Source: Monosiga brevicollis MX1 (taxonomy: Eukaryota > Opisthokonta > Choanoflagellata > Craspedida > Salpingoecidae). From it: a DNA stretch of 64,000 bases. The stretch's first letter is position 1, and each line of letters starts with the position of its first letter. Shown piece after piece: positions 1 to 12,148 of this stretch. Position numbers and translations under genes: made by a program. The stretch covers positions 139,832 through 203,831 of the forward strand of contig NW_001865058.1 in the NCBI RefSeq assembly GCF_000002865.3, read 5' to 3'. The notes under the pieces are model-generated. The model was not told the DNA's origin and made no database searches. It saw only the letters and a program-made list of their open reading frames with translations.

Positions 1-2408
1 GAGGGCGCACTTCGGTGAGATTGGTCATGGGCCCATGCAAAACACCAGAAGTCCAGTTCAGCGGCAGCTCGCCAATCTGCGCCGACATGATGCACAAGAA
101 ATGGCACAGTGAGCTTGACGCACAAGCAGAAATGTGTTGAGGCAATACCAAGGCGGCATGCGTTCCGGTAAGAGTGCACGGGCCTGGTGATATCGCCCGC
201 AAAAGTCTTCCAAGGGCGACGGCAGCCCACGCAAAACCAATTCTATCCATGCCAAATCCTCGTGAGAAGGAGCGCAACGAGCCCTTGACTGGGGGTCGCA
301 CCATCCACTTGATCGTACCGGAAGGCATGCTGAGGTCAATGCCGGCAATGCGGGCGTCGAGAAGGCGTTGAATGGCGCGGCTGCGAGCCTCTTGCCGTGC
401 CGTTTTGCCGTGGTTGTTGATGAGCTCAACATTGGCATTGTGTTGCAGCAGCAAACGCACAATGTCCGCATAGGACCATTTGGCCGCTAAATGCAGGGCA
501 CTGTTGCCTCGGGCCGACTAGTCAACGCAAACACGTTACCAACCCATTTGTGAACGCGACGTCAATACGAGCTGGCGACAGTGTCCAGCATTGGCAGCAT
601 TGGCAGCATTGGCAGCACAGCACCATTCAAAGCGATGCACAAACGATATTGCTGACCTGCAGAGAAGGATTTGCTCCGTACTCCAGCAAGCGCTCCACAC
701 ACTGTGTGTGACCATTGGATGATGCAGAGTGCAGCGGCGTATGACCGTTGGCATCCTGCACGTTGGGATTGGCGTCGTTTTGCAAGAGCAAATCGACCAG
801 CTACCAAACACCAAATTATTCAGCATGAGACGTGGCATCAAAACATTAACCGCATCAAGTCTGAAAAGTGACTGCGCACCGTGAGGTGATTGTACTGGGC
901 AGCAAAATGCAGCGGCGTATGTCCCGAGTTGGTCTTGTTCTGAACACGAGCACCGCACTTGAGCAGCCAAGCGGCTAGGTCGTAGCGGCCCTGCTGGCAT
1001 GCACAATGCAGGAGCGCATAACCCTCCGTATTGCAGGCATCGACGGACAATGGCGTCTGCACACGACGCTCACACTGAGAGCACTGGCACAGCGGATCAT
1101 GACCAGCCGGACGCCGATGCTCGGTAAAGCCTAGCCGATACTTGAGCAACTGTAGGTCGTCCTCGGTAATGGCCTCAAACAGAAGCTCAAGCTGTCGCTC
1201 CGACGCTAGCACGGGAGATGTGATGGGATCCTCGTCGTGAACGCCAGATAAATCGGACCGTGACAGCCGTTGACGAGCCTTGCGCTGGTGGGTATCAAGC
1301 GAGTCCCGTCGGCTGCGCAAGACATGAACAAAGGTAGAGCGGATGCGTGAGCTGAGTTTAGTCGGCTCCCCAAGGCACATCGCTAACCAATCACGTGTAC
1401 GCACTCTGCTACATTTAAGGATGGAAACGTGACAGTTTTGGTGGGCGACTGCGGTTGCTTTGCAGAAAGGGCCCGCGCCCGCATGGCGCTACCCGATTGG
1501 CTCGCCACCAGTGAGCCGCTTCGTGACAGGCTTTCCACTGATCCCAACAGTTCTCTTGTGATTTGCTGCAGACCATAAGCGCCCCGTCAGCGGGCCAAGC
1601 ATGGCAAACCGGAGGTTGGGTGGCAACACAAGCCGCAGGCCAGCAACGTACTGGTGATTGGGCCACCTGCACAGGGGTTTGGTTGCGGTTGTTGCGAACG
1701 GCAATGTTGGCACCTTGCAACAACAACTGCTTTACCAACCTGTTGTACCAAGCCTTGGGTGAGACAGCGATGCGTGGCCTCAAAATATGACGTTGCAAAT
1801 GGTCGAGGCATGCAGGGCTTACTCATCGTAACCGAATCGCGCAGCTAGATGCAGGGGCGTATCACCCTTGTAGTTGCGTTGATTGATCCGTAGTGACACT
1901 GGGTCATGCCACATGACCGCCTAAGGCGGAAGGTGCACCCAAACATGTTCAAGGAGTGTGAGAGCAACAAAGGTGCCAGCAATCCAATGCTTGGCCAAGC
2001 AGTGACGATGAAGCCGATGGGCAGAGACGAGGTGATCATGAGATGCAAACCTTGGCGCAGCGCTCATGGCCGTTGCGCGCACAGATGTGCAAGGGCGTGT
2101 CACCGTTGTTGTCTAGCGATATATAGCGAGGCGAGTCACGAGGCCAAAAATCAACGCAGAAGGGGAACAGGCTCGAGCAATAGACCAGACCATCACCCGA
2201 GCGATCATACCCTGTGCTTGAAGCGAAGCCTTGTGCACGAGTAGCAGCAGCACACAAGGCGCCTGGTCACGCCGGCAAGCCAGGTGGAGTGGTGTGGCGT
2301 TGTGGTAATCTGTTGCGTCCACAACAGCACCATGATGCAACAATAGCTGGCAAATCTCGTTGAACCCGAGATACGCCGCAATGTGCAAAGCCTGCCGTTC
2401 ATATGGGT

Positions 2409-2445
<37 letters not shown>

Positions 2446-5208
2446 CATACGGATGATCACAAATGAACAGCAACAAGAAAGAAGCATGCACAAGTTGCCT
2501 CGCGCTGGGTACGCCGGACTGCTTGACCAACCGTGCGGCCTTCTTGGTCACGAGAAAACACGGTAGCTGCAGATGGGTCCTGTTGTTGTTCTTGAATCAA
2601 CTGCAGAGAAACACCACATCCAGAATGACGTTGAGCGCCAAGTCATGATTTGAGGCCTGGCAAATCGAGTCGTCTCATCATACCTTGCTGCAGTTGGGGC
2701 AGGCACAGAGAGGATGACAAAGCTTGTTGCCGAGGTCTTCAAGGTGAGATGTGAGCGATTGATGGACGCGTTCGGCATCGCCCGTGGCAATGAGGGCGAA
2801 AAAGCTGGCCACATTAAGTGCTAGGGGTTTGGACGAGGCACCTGTGAGCAACACACCGGCGAGCCAGCACTGCCATCGCAGCAGCAAACCAGAATCAGGT
2901 GGCTGACCTCGGCGGTCCGGCAACCGGCACAGCTCGTGGCGATACGGAATCACTTGGTCCACATCAAGCGTGCGCAGGTACTCGAGTGCAGCTTCAAAGG
3001 ATGTCTGCGGGAGCAATGCCAATCCGGTATGGGTGAGCGCAACGAGGTTGCCATGCGCCTGACCCTGGCATTGGTGCATGACAGCTCAGACCAGAAGATA
3101 ATCGTGCATCTGCGATGGAAGTGCACCCAAATGGAACTCGCGTATATACACCAAATTAGCGTTCCAGTTGACGATTCGGGCTCTGTTGTTTTGGGATCGC
3201 AGAGGACGACGTGAGGTGTGAGCAATGACAAGACACGTACAAGCGCTGCGGACTGCGAGAACACACCGAGTGATGAGGAAACAAAGTGCAGGCACCAGCT
3301 CGTCAGCACCAAAGGCCATCGTGCCGTCCGCGTCGGGCGAAATCATGAGGTTGGCTACGGTTTCTTGCAAGCAATTGATCTTCTCCAGAGGGCATGGAAG
3401 GTGAGTCAGATCGTTGACAATCCGCACGGCTCGATCAAACGAGCCCAATAAGGAGGTGTTTCCGCCCAGTTGGTCCAACTATGATGCGCGTGGCCACAAA
3501 CAATGCATGAGGTCTTCGAAAAGCTCTTGGTGGGGCCCTGAGCAATCAGTGATAGTTCATAGTGCAGCACGAAAAAGCCAAAAGACAAACCGTAACAGTT
3601 GTGAGATTTTGGGCTGTTTTGTTGACCGCAGCATCCTATGAAACGGTTGGTTAAAACACTCAGCTGTGCGCGATTCGGAAAGCATCGACGGCACTCTTGT
3701 TGTGAGCACATGGCCAACCTTGGTTGCCAGAGCTGCGACCATGGGTGGGAAGACTTGCTCGTAAATTGCACAATTAACCACGCTGCAAGTGCAGAGGCAC
3801 GTCATTATGACCAGATTAGGGAAAGACATCCATGGGCACCCAGCAAGCCGAACGTGCGAGCGGGTGAGGCGCAGCAGCGACGAACGTGTCGAGGGCAAGG
3901 AGTAGATGCTGTTTGTAGAGGGGGTCGGCTCGGGCTTTGCGACGGTGTACACCGTCGCTCAACATGTACTGAAGCGCCTTTCCATATAGGGCTTGCGTCA
4001 AATCCTAGTGGCCCAGTTGCGATGAGCTTGAAGAGAAAGGAAACAGACGCTGGCGCTACTCGCGAAAGAGTCGTGTGCCCAGAAAGCAATGGCAAGAAGT
4101 TGTTTTTTTGTTCTGACAGGCTGGGTCAGAAGGAGCGGTCTGTCAAGCATACCACGACGTGCCGCGGGCCTGGCGTGAGGGCCCCCGTCAGATTTTGTTT
4201 GAAGAGTAAAACATGCTCTTGTACCCTTGTCAAGGTTTTCTTTCCGACTAAGCAGCCGCGAGCGCAGGTCCCATGAAATTGCAGCAGGAAGGTCAAAAGA
4301 GCATGAGAGCATTCATCTCGCCCCAATCGTGGCGGGTAGAGGAGTCAAAACCTGGAAACAACGTGCGAGGGCCTTACCATTGGCAGGATAAAGAAACTGC
4401 TCGCATTCTTGTACGGTTTGCGGCGCCGTGGTCTCCTCGTGTATGAAGAGTGCTGTGTCCTCGGCAGAGTCATGTTTTCAAGCCGAGAGTTAGGGGGACT
4501 GCAACACACATCAAGCAAGCTGGAGCCGAGAACGAGCCCTCACCACCGCAGAGGGGCTTGTCAATGCAAGCGACGGTATACTTTTTTTCCTCCTCGTTGT
4601 AAAAGAGCTCATCAAACAGAACGCGTGCCTGCAGGTTTTGCCCGTGTGAGGTGCTGTGTGGCTGGCAGGGACATGGAGGCAAGGCAGGTGGACCGACCTT
4701 GCGTGGCGCTGGAAACCCGGCACCCGTGGCCACCACGCCGTTGGCGACGCGCACTTGCTGCTCTCAGAAGATTCCACAAGCAACACAGCAAGATGACAAA
4801 AGAGTGATCAAGAGCGTGGATATGCGGGGTCAAGGAACGATGGGATGGCATGCACTCGCGGGCTCGTTTCGCACCCTCTGGTTCATGGTCGTGTAATGCG
4901 TCACACCCTCGTCGGCTTGGGGTTGGCTGTCGTCTTCACGCATGAGATGGCTTTCAACCTCGGATCGGCTAAGCCGAGCGGCGTCACAGCTTCCATTTTT
5001 GGGCACAAAGACCTGCATATTTGCAATCACCAATGCAAGTGAGGCGGTGCCCCTGTGCCCGAAAGCCAGCGATATCGCGACAGTGACGTACATCCCAACA
5101 CTCTGCAATGACGCGTGCATAAAGGGCCTGGTGCTTGGACATTAAAGCCTTCATGAAGGGATTATCCAGGATGTCCTCATCATACGAAACAGCCAGCTGC
5201 ATCGCCAT
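1..5208 (-). CDS. ANKRD27: VARP/ANKRD27-like VPS9-domain and ankyrin-repeat protein (3' end beyond window)
   Basis: In animals this protein is a Rab21 exchange factor and Rab32/38 effector that binds VAMP7 and retromer on endosomes. Exons read in VARP order. The N-terminus starts at ATG 5208 (MAMQLAVSYDEDILDNPF, like human MALYDEDLLKNPF). An exon with LFDELFYNEEEKKY lies near 4600, and ALYGKALQYML near 3990. The VPS9 domain spans about 3480-2900 (GADELVPALCFLI, NANLVYIREFHLG, SFEAALEYLRTL). A zinc knuckle CHPLCACPNC lies at about 2720-2690. Ankyrin repeats follow (DATDYHNATPLHLAC; DNNGDTPLHICARNGHE; NYKGDTPLHLAARFGY), then a second knuckle (HDPLCQCSQC, near 1090) and a second ankyrin block (TNSGHTPLHFAAQYN; DANGHTPLHSASSNGH) to about 400. 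The last visible exon may encode a VARP-like NLTE motif. There are more than ten introns, several with uncertain borders. The neighbour upstream is the aminotransferase, 645 bp away on the same strand. Confidence 0.9.
2411..2443. repeat. (A)33 run, pyrimidine tract of a VARP intron on the minus strand
   Basis: Thirty-three uninterrupted A on the plus strand. On the coding strand it is a T-run just upstream of the acceptor before the first ankyrin exon (about 2390). Similar but shorter T-runs precede other acceptors in this window. Confidence 0.9.
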
Positions 5209-5853
5209 GATGCCGGCAGTGCCCCGAGAGGGAAAAGCCGTAGTGGCGCGCAGCCCACGTCAAGAGCAAACGGAGCCAAAGTCTTCAAGCTGTCCTTGTC
5301 GCTGCCCAGCCAAAATCTATCAGCGCCTCTTGCCACCAACACACCCACCCGCACACGGAGGCGCACGTGTGCCCGTGTTTGTATCCGTGCCCGTGTCTGT
5401 ATCTGTACCTGTGCCAGTGTCTGTGCCTGTGTGTGTGTGTACGGAGCCAGTCGGTCTCTCGCTTCTTCTTTATCGTCAGTGGCAAAAAAACATAAAGAAC
5501 ATAAAAAAAAATGAAAAACACGAAAAAAATTTAAAAAAAATAAAAGTTTTAGATGCGCACAAACATGAAAATAAAAATTTAAATCTAAGGGGAGGGCGTC
5601 CTCCGATCAACTAGGGCTCAACTGGTCGGTGTCGGATTGATTGGCGAGTTGGCTGACTGACTGCCCACTTTTTCTGTTTGTTTGTCTGGCTACTTGCCCG
5701 CCTAGCGTGAGAGCATTTGACAGGAAGAGGTGGAATACGAGAGAAAGACAAGGAGGGAAAAGGAAAGTCCAGTCGTCCATTCGGCTTGGCTTGCCCCAAC
5801 AGCCCAAGACTCACACCCGATGCACAAAAGCAAGCGCTTTCAAACAAGCCTGT
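5209..5853. other. Intergenic: GT-rich degenerate repeat and A-rich stretch
   Basis: No gene is supported between the VARP start codon and the aminotransferase stop. About 5365-5450 is a degenerate six-base repeat of the type GTGTCT/GTGCCT. About 5484-5585 is very A-rich. Any reading frames here are products of the simple sequence. Confidence 0.6.
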
Positions 5854-7873
5854 TCAGGGATCAATGGCTTTACGTTGTTGGGCCAGATTGAGGATGATCT
5901 CGCCAACACGCTTCATATCATCCAGCTCGACATAGACCTGAGCTGACAACCGCATCCACCAGGGCCGGTCTGACGTCTTGGGCAAGCTCGTGGGCATTTG
6001 GAAGGCCACAATCTACGCGCACCGAGCATGTCCACAGCGAGGCAAATTCCGATCAAAGAGATGAAGATCGAGAGAAATTGATACCAATGGGGGTTTTTTT
6101 TCCCGCTCTGATGAATAGCAAACCCGTCGCGCACCTGAATGTTGTAGTCTTGAGCAATGTCTGTCATGAGGGTCGAAGCCAAGGGCCAGATGGCCTCCGG
6201 CAGCTCCACGGCCACCATGGCATCGGTCAGATTCAACGGACCGGCCAAGCGCGTGCCCCACAATTTGCTCAAGTAATGGCCAGCCTCTTGCGCCACCTGA
6301 CGCATATAAGTGCGGATGGCGACGTCACCGCCGATAGCTGAGCGAAAGTCAAAGGCTGCCTTGATCGAGGTGAAAGCCGTGTAGTCGCGGGTGCCTAAGC
6401 ATGCGACAATCGAGAGCAGTGTGTCAGCCTTGACACGGGCGACGAGATGTCGTTTCTGCCTTTCCGGACCCTGGGCCACGATGTTTTTTCTCTTTTTTTT
6501 TTCTTTTTTCTTTTTTCTTTTTTTCGAGTTGGCACCAACCTGTATACAAAAAGTCACGAGCGTAGTCGTGCGCCGCCCATTCGGATGACACGACGGTCGG
6601 CGTCACGTCTGCCTCCAGTCCCTCACGCACCCACAGAAAAGCCGTGCCCTTGGGACTGTATAACCACTTGTGACCATTGCCTGCATAGTAGTCGACCCCA
6701 CTTGCGGCAAGCTTGCCCATGTCCAGTTCGATCTGGCCGAGCGCATGAGCACCGTCCACCATGACCTGCTGCACGCCATGGGCTTTGCTTGCTGCAGCCA
6801 GCTTGGCAATGGGAAAGCGCAGCGGGGGAATGCTCACGATGTGGGAGAAGAGTGCCAAGCGCACGGTGGCGTTGGGATGACTGGCACGGTGCTTAATGAG
6901 GGCCTGCTCGACCAGCGTGACCACATCATCCTCGCTGGCCAAGGGAAATTCCACCTCCACAACAAGAACGCTGGCGCGCTTCTGACTTGCCAGCCAAGTC
7001 AAGGTGTTGCTCACCATGGCATAGGCGCACGAAAGCACCAAAAAGGTGTCATTTACGCTGTGTGCCAAACTGCGCAAAACTGCATTGATGGCGGCCGAGG
7101 CGTTTTCCGTAAACACGACTTGTGACTGGTTGGCCTTGATGTACTCGGCCAGCTGAACGCGAACCCCCTCTAGAATGCCTTGATAGCCGCCTGAACCCCC
7201 CCCCAAAAAAACAAATCCATATCATGAGCTTGACTGCACATCAGTCCTTCGGCACACGCGGCTGCCACCTCTGCGCACCTCGAAACCAATCATCAGGGCG
7301 GGCCTCCATCTAATTACCCAAATCCCCGCATCGCAAAAGGTGCGCAAGTGCATTCAACAAAGGAACGAGTGAGCTCTTGAACTGGATTCGAGCTGATACC
7401 ATGATTTGAACACGCACGAGTCGCCATGATCGAGGCCAACCTGTGTGACATAAGCTTCCTGGGCAGCCCGGACGCTTTTGGGAACGGCGCCAAAACTACC
7501 GTGGTTCAGATCTGCAAGTGACCAGCAGACCACGGTGAGCGCACTGACGATGGCACCTCCTCTGAGCGTATTCCCGATCATTCCGATCTCAAGTCGAGAC
7601 GGCCAGTGGGCACAGACCACACCACCTACTCAGAAAGCCGTCTGCCAGCTGAAAGTGCTCGAGCATGCCATGCCCAAAGCTCGGCGCAGCCGTCGCCACC
7701 TGTTCATCCACGACGGACATCCTCCCACCAACAGCCCCTGCCATCACGTCAGATCCAACACCAGCCACTTCCCCCAGCGCTGCCACTGAACCTGCAACAC
7801 CCACCACCATCACCGTCCCGATCGCTGCCGCTGCCGCTACTGCTGCTGCTGTTACTCTCTTGTGTTGCTGCAT
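5854..7873 (-). CDS. PLP-dependent class V aminotransferase (isopenicillin-N-epimerase-like)
   Basis: A fold-type I PLP enzyme of the class V family (cysteine desulfurase and epimerase relatives); the substrate cannot be told from sequence. Exon 1 starts at ATG 7873 and encodes an Ala/Val-rich hydrophobic segment, possibly a signal anchor, followed by FGHGMLEHFQLADGFL. The next exon gives LNHGSFGAVPKSVRAAQEAY, the family's N-terminal signature; the splice rejoins DGFL-NLNHGSFG in frame. The main exon (about 7190-6540) has the cofactor-binding Asp in MVDGAHALGQIELDM and the Schiff-base Lys in GNGHKWLYSPKG. After an intron with a T-rich acceptor, an exon has GTRDYTAFTSIKAAFDF. The last exon encodes RLSAQVYVELDDMKRVGEII, the usual C-terminal strand and helix, and ends at a stop at 5854. 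Family length and order are complete. Confidence 0.88.
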
Positions 7874-7893
7874 TGTAACTTGTGAGTGATTGC

Positions 7894-7894
<1 letters not shown>

Positions 7895-7948
<54 letters not shown>
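7895..7948. repeat. (CA)27 microsatellite upstream of the aminotransferase start
   Basis: Pure CA dinucleotides ending about 22 bp before the aminotransferase ATG on the minus strand, so probably within its leader or core promoter. The repeat generates spurious Thr-His and Cys-Val reading frames on the two strands. Confidence 0.95.
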
Positions 7949-7950
<2 letters not shown>

Positions 7951-8420
7951 AAAGCTTTTATTTGTGTGTTGCAAATTGTTTTGGACGGATGCTTGGCGGA
8001 TGTTGCTACTATGGGTCGATGGGCTATTCATGACCATGCTGGCTACTGTGTGTGTTCTGGTGCCGCCTGATGTGATGGTGCTTCTATAACTTGATGTCTG
8101 GATGTTGTGTGATGCCCCAATGTCGTACTTGTGGCCCGATACTCGAGTGCCATCATGTTTCTTCCACTTCTACGTTCTCTTTCTCTCTGTCTGTCTGCTT
8201 CAATCCCTGGCTCTCTCTGTCTCTCTACATCTCTCTGTCGTCTTTTCCGCGGGATCGAGAAGAAACCAAGCTTGCGCTCAAGAAACATTATGTCTTCAAT
8301 GGCCATGAAGAGAGAGTCTTGATGAAGAGCAAGGCCAGGTCCAACAACACAACACCAAAGATGTTCACAAACACACAAGCCGAATCAGCTTGGCCAAATA
8401 AAGAACGAAACAAGCTCAAA
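7949..8420. other. Intergenic region between aminotransferase and ankyrin-coiled-coil gene
   Basis: No coding sequence supported. It contains a CT-rich stretch (about 8170-8245). It probably holds the aminotransferase promoter and the 3' untranslated region of the next minus-strand gene. Confidence 0.5.
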
Positions 8421-10934
8421 CTATGACTGTGACTCGGAGGCAGCCAGCTGCAGCACCTGCGTCTTGATGGTCTCGTCCAGATTTCCCTACGTCATCAAGT
8501 GCCGGCGATCAAGTCACAATTTTGACACGCACCACCCCTTCTGGTTGTTTGATCAGCCAAAACAGGATGAATGTACCTGAACGGCTTGCACGAGCGCTGA
8601 GCGATAAAGTTCAACAAGAGCGGTGAGCTGCACATCGCCGGCCTTGATTGTGCCATTGGTCGGCACGGCGTCCCCCTTGCCTTGAACTTGTGCCTCCAAC
8701 TCGCGGATTCGCCGCTCCTGGCTCTCCTTGATTTGATTGAAAACCACAAGCGGAATAGAACCACCGCCGTCGTCATCCTACCACCACACGGAAAAAGAAA
8801 AAAACAGCAAGATTAGACATGCGTTGGCAAAGTCAGAACAAATCAAAGACCAGCATTCACCAAGGTGGTACGCACCCCAAAAGGAGCGCTAAAACCACCG
8901 CTCTTTTGGCTGCTTTCCAACTCGCGGACCCGCTGCTGCAGGCGCTCCACCTCAGCATCAGCTTCGTTCTTAGCCTTGGCCATGGCCCCGAGCTATGGAA
9001 AATTGAGCATTGCCTCGTGTAAGCATTGCGGATAAAGCAAAAGCCACATTTGTACCTTTGAGGCAACCCTTCACGTCTCTCAGTTTGCCAGGCACCCACC
9101 TGAGCCTTGAGTGCCTGCGTGCTCTGTTCAGCATCGGTACCATCCTCGTCTATCGACCCAAGAAGATCATTGTCAGTCGAGTTTGCACACATGGCAAAGC
9201 AAGAGGGTGTGGCAGCAGACGAACCGCCATCCGCCGCGGACCCGGCGCCTGCAGCTGGGAAATAAGCGGACAGCTAGTGGTCGGGCAAGCAAGGCGAGTT
9301 GATGCGCGAAACATGGTCAGCTTGTGGTGCACGTCAAGACGTCATCAACCACACGCGCATTAAATGCAATGGGGCATGAACAGGGCAAGGCCAACCTCGG
9401 CTTGCAAGTGGTCTTTCTCCGCGATCACCGAGGCATGGGCCTCCTGCTCTTGCTTCAACTTCTCAGTCAACTCCTCCACCTGAAAGTTATGGAGCAATCA
9501 TGCCGGTGTTATCAAGTGCACCCCTGGCCAGCCAGGCCACGCGAGAGCCGGCAAGCAAGGTGGGACAGTGGAGCTGTTGCGTACTTGTTCGCGAAGCGCA
9601 TTGAGCTGAGGGTTGGTGGCGCGGGACGGTGGAGGATACTTGGTGGACGATTGCAGGTCGGTGGTCGAGGCAGGTCGGCTGCTGTCCGCGCTGCCTTGGT
9701 CGGCATCCTCGGGCAGAAGTTCCAGACAGCGCGCGTGATTGTTAAGTTTGGCATAGCTGTAGGCGCTTCGGCCTCCGGTATCCCGAAGGTCGACTTGAGA
9801 GCCGCGTTGCAGGAGCATGGTGACCAGCTCGTGCAGGCCCAGCTCGCAAGCGAACATCAAAGCCGACTTTTGCTGGCGGTTCTGAGCGTTGACGTTAATG
9901 GAGTGATTCAGCAGGCAAATGGCTGTCTCGCGCTGATACAAAGGAGCGGGAAGCAAAACAGAGCATAAGCACAGACGCACAAAAGAGAAAAGAAAAAAGT
10001 GAATGAGGTTGAGGGAGACAAGAAAAATGGGCTTCAGTCCCAAGCTTTTGACCGAAGTTTAGCGAGAGGGGGTGCTGCCAACACGGTGACCGTCCGAACC
10101 TGGTTGGCGCGGATGGCCAGAAGCAGGCAAGTATTTCCATCATGATCCGTGACCTCGGGGTCGGCACCTCGCATGAGAAGGAAGGTGAGCACGTCCGTGT
10201 GTCCGGCAATGGCCGCGTGCATGGCTGCTGTTTGACCGCGCAAATCAGGCGTATCTACGGCGATGTTGCTTTTAGAGCAGAGGAGCTTGACACACTCCAC
10301 GTGCCCGTTGAGAGAGGCCATGTGAAGAGGATTACGGCCCTCCTCATCAGGAATGTGCGCTTCCGACTCAGCCTCCAGGATGATTTCGGCACACTCCTAT
10401 GTGAATGTGTGAAGACGATGGTTCAAGGGCACGCAAGTCAAACAAGAAAGGCGAGGTGGGTGAGGCATGAAGGAGCAGCCGGGACAGTGCGGCATGGAGA
10501 GGGCACCAAGAGGATGCAACCCATCGCGTACCGTGAAACCCAGACGGCATGCCTCGTAGATTCTGAAAGTGAGGTGTAGGTCATGTTTGCCACGGCAAGC
10601 ACGGACAGGGCAGGTATGAATGACTTTGGAGGTTGCAAAGGCAGAGAGAAGGGCGGGCCAGAGGGGCGCAACGTACGGTACGCGGCCATCATTATCAGCG
10701 GCGATCAAGGACGAAAAGCGCTTCTTCTCAACCAAGGTTCGAAGCGCTTTGGCATCACTCTCTAGAACGGCCTTGAGAATCTGGTCGTCATACTTGTTTC
10801 GCTCCTGACCAAGAGCAGGGGTCAGCACATGAGCGTAGGCTTGGAAAACATTATGCCCAGAGTAGAAGCAGCCGCCTGGCGTCTATACGTTGGAGTCACG
10901 GGGTACTGACCATCTTCTTGGTTTTACGAAACAT
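8421..10934 (-). CDS. RAI14/UACA-like ankyrin-repeat plus coiled-coil protein
   Basis: RAI14 (ankycorbin) and UACA are actin- or apoptosome-associated ankyrin-coiled-coil proteins. Exon 1 is tiny: MFRKTKKM from ATG 10934. The next exon joins in frame to ERNKYDDQILKAVLES, matching the RAI14 N-terminus in arrangement. Ankyrin repeats follow: RNPLHMASLNGHVECVKLL; LRGQTAAMHAAIAGHTDV; HDGNTCLLLAIRANQ; RQQKSALMFACELGLHELV; TGGRSAYSYAKLNNHARC (about 10,350-9,700). A linker and short coiled-coil exons come next (VEELTEKLKQEQEAH; AEVERLQQRVRELE; QIKESQERRIRELEAQVQ). The last exon is GNLDETIKTQVLQLAASE, with a frame-checked stop at 8421. The coiled coil is far shorter than in animal RAI14/UACA, so orthology is tentative. 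Confidence 0.8.
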
Positions 10935-11419
10935 GTTGCCGGTTTGGCTGTGCAAAAGCAAGATGGGCGGCACCGCACACGGGAAACGAACACGTTTAGC
11001 CAGATTCGAGACAGATACGGGGCAGTGGGTGTGAGCGCTGCCTCTCGACTCACATGAACCACGTCGGAAGAGGTGCACTGCCACTGAGGCTTGACGACTC
11101 ACGCAGTGGCAATCGTAGTCACGCTTCGGGGTATATGAACCTCGCCGTCGACACAAGCGGCGGCTAACACCCGCTGCCCTAGTGACACAGAACACACATT
11201 CACCTGTCGATCAGTCCAGTCGCGAGACCTTATCGACTCATCCTCGACAAAAACCACCCCGGAAAAAAAGCCAAAGCCCAACCCTTGGGCAGGTGGGACA
11301 CTAAACCCGTGCCCCCTACCCCCCTGCCTGACGCTACCATCAGATCAGATCTCGCTGTTGGACGTGTCCACCACTGGCGCTGCCGTTTCCAACCAACAGC
11401 AGCTTTCGCCGTGCGCGCG

Positions 11420-11473
<54 letters not shown>

Positions 11474-12148
11474 GTTTTCGTTTTTACCTTTTGAACACAA
11501 AAATCGAAAAAAAAAGAAATGAAAAATAGAAAAACAAAATTAAAAATAGAAACAGCGACTGCCAATGACGCGATATGTTGAGAACAGCCGTTTTCAACAT
11601 AAGATTTGGCTTTTCAAGTCAAGTATTTCGTCTCAATTTCGGTCTAATTTCGTCCTAATTTTTTTTTTTTTTCGGAAAAGAATCGTGACTGAAAGCTTTT
11701 CGGTCGGGGCGTACTGATGCGGTGAGCGGTGTTGAGCTCACCCTAGCTGACATTCACCAACATACATAGCGCCAATCAAGCGATATGGCAGTGGGCTCTG
11801 AAGTCATCATCCGTTCCAAATTAAGGAGTTGGAATATGATATTATTATGATATGAGAATTGTTTTCATTCACTTTGCACTGCGCTTGCCTGGCAAAGCCC
11901 CTGGAAATCTGATTTGTTCTCTCTTCGGGCCGGTTGCTCTGTCTTTGGTGCCGCGGGAAAGCCCTTTGGCTTAGATGCATGGATCAATTCAATTCAAACT
12001 AGTATAATAAGCGATAATACTGCTTGGGTATGTGAGGAGCATTGGGAGAATGCATTTTTCCCACTTGGGTGCTTGCCGAGAAGAAAAACGTTGGCGCTAC
12101 GTTCTCAACTCTTCAATGGGAAGCCCTACCTCGGGGGCTCAAGGCGCA
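10935..12148. other. Long intergenic region, AT-rich, with (CT)n tract
   Basis: This lies upstream of the ankyrin-coiled-coil gene and downstream of the first propeller gene (which ends at 12149). It includes a CT microsatellite (11421-11473), an A-rich block after it and AT-rich DNA to about 12,010. I see no credible exon; non-coding first exons are possible. Confidence 0.5.
11421..11473. repeat. (CT)n microsatellite
   Basis: Nearly pure CT dinucleotides with one interruption near the end. It lies about 490 bp upstream of the ATG of the minus-strand ankyrin-coiled-coil gene. Confidence 0.95.

Noticed and set aside
7882-8089. Reading frames rich in Thr-His or Cys-Val over the CA repeats (also 61,490-61,790)
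   Set aside because: They are translations of pure dinucleotide repeats on both strands, with no homology and no splice context.
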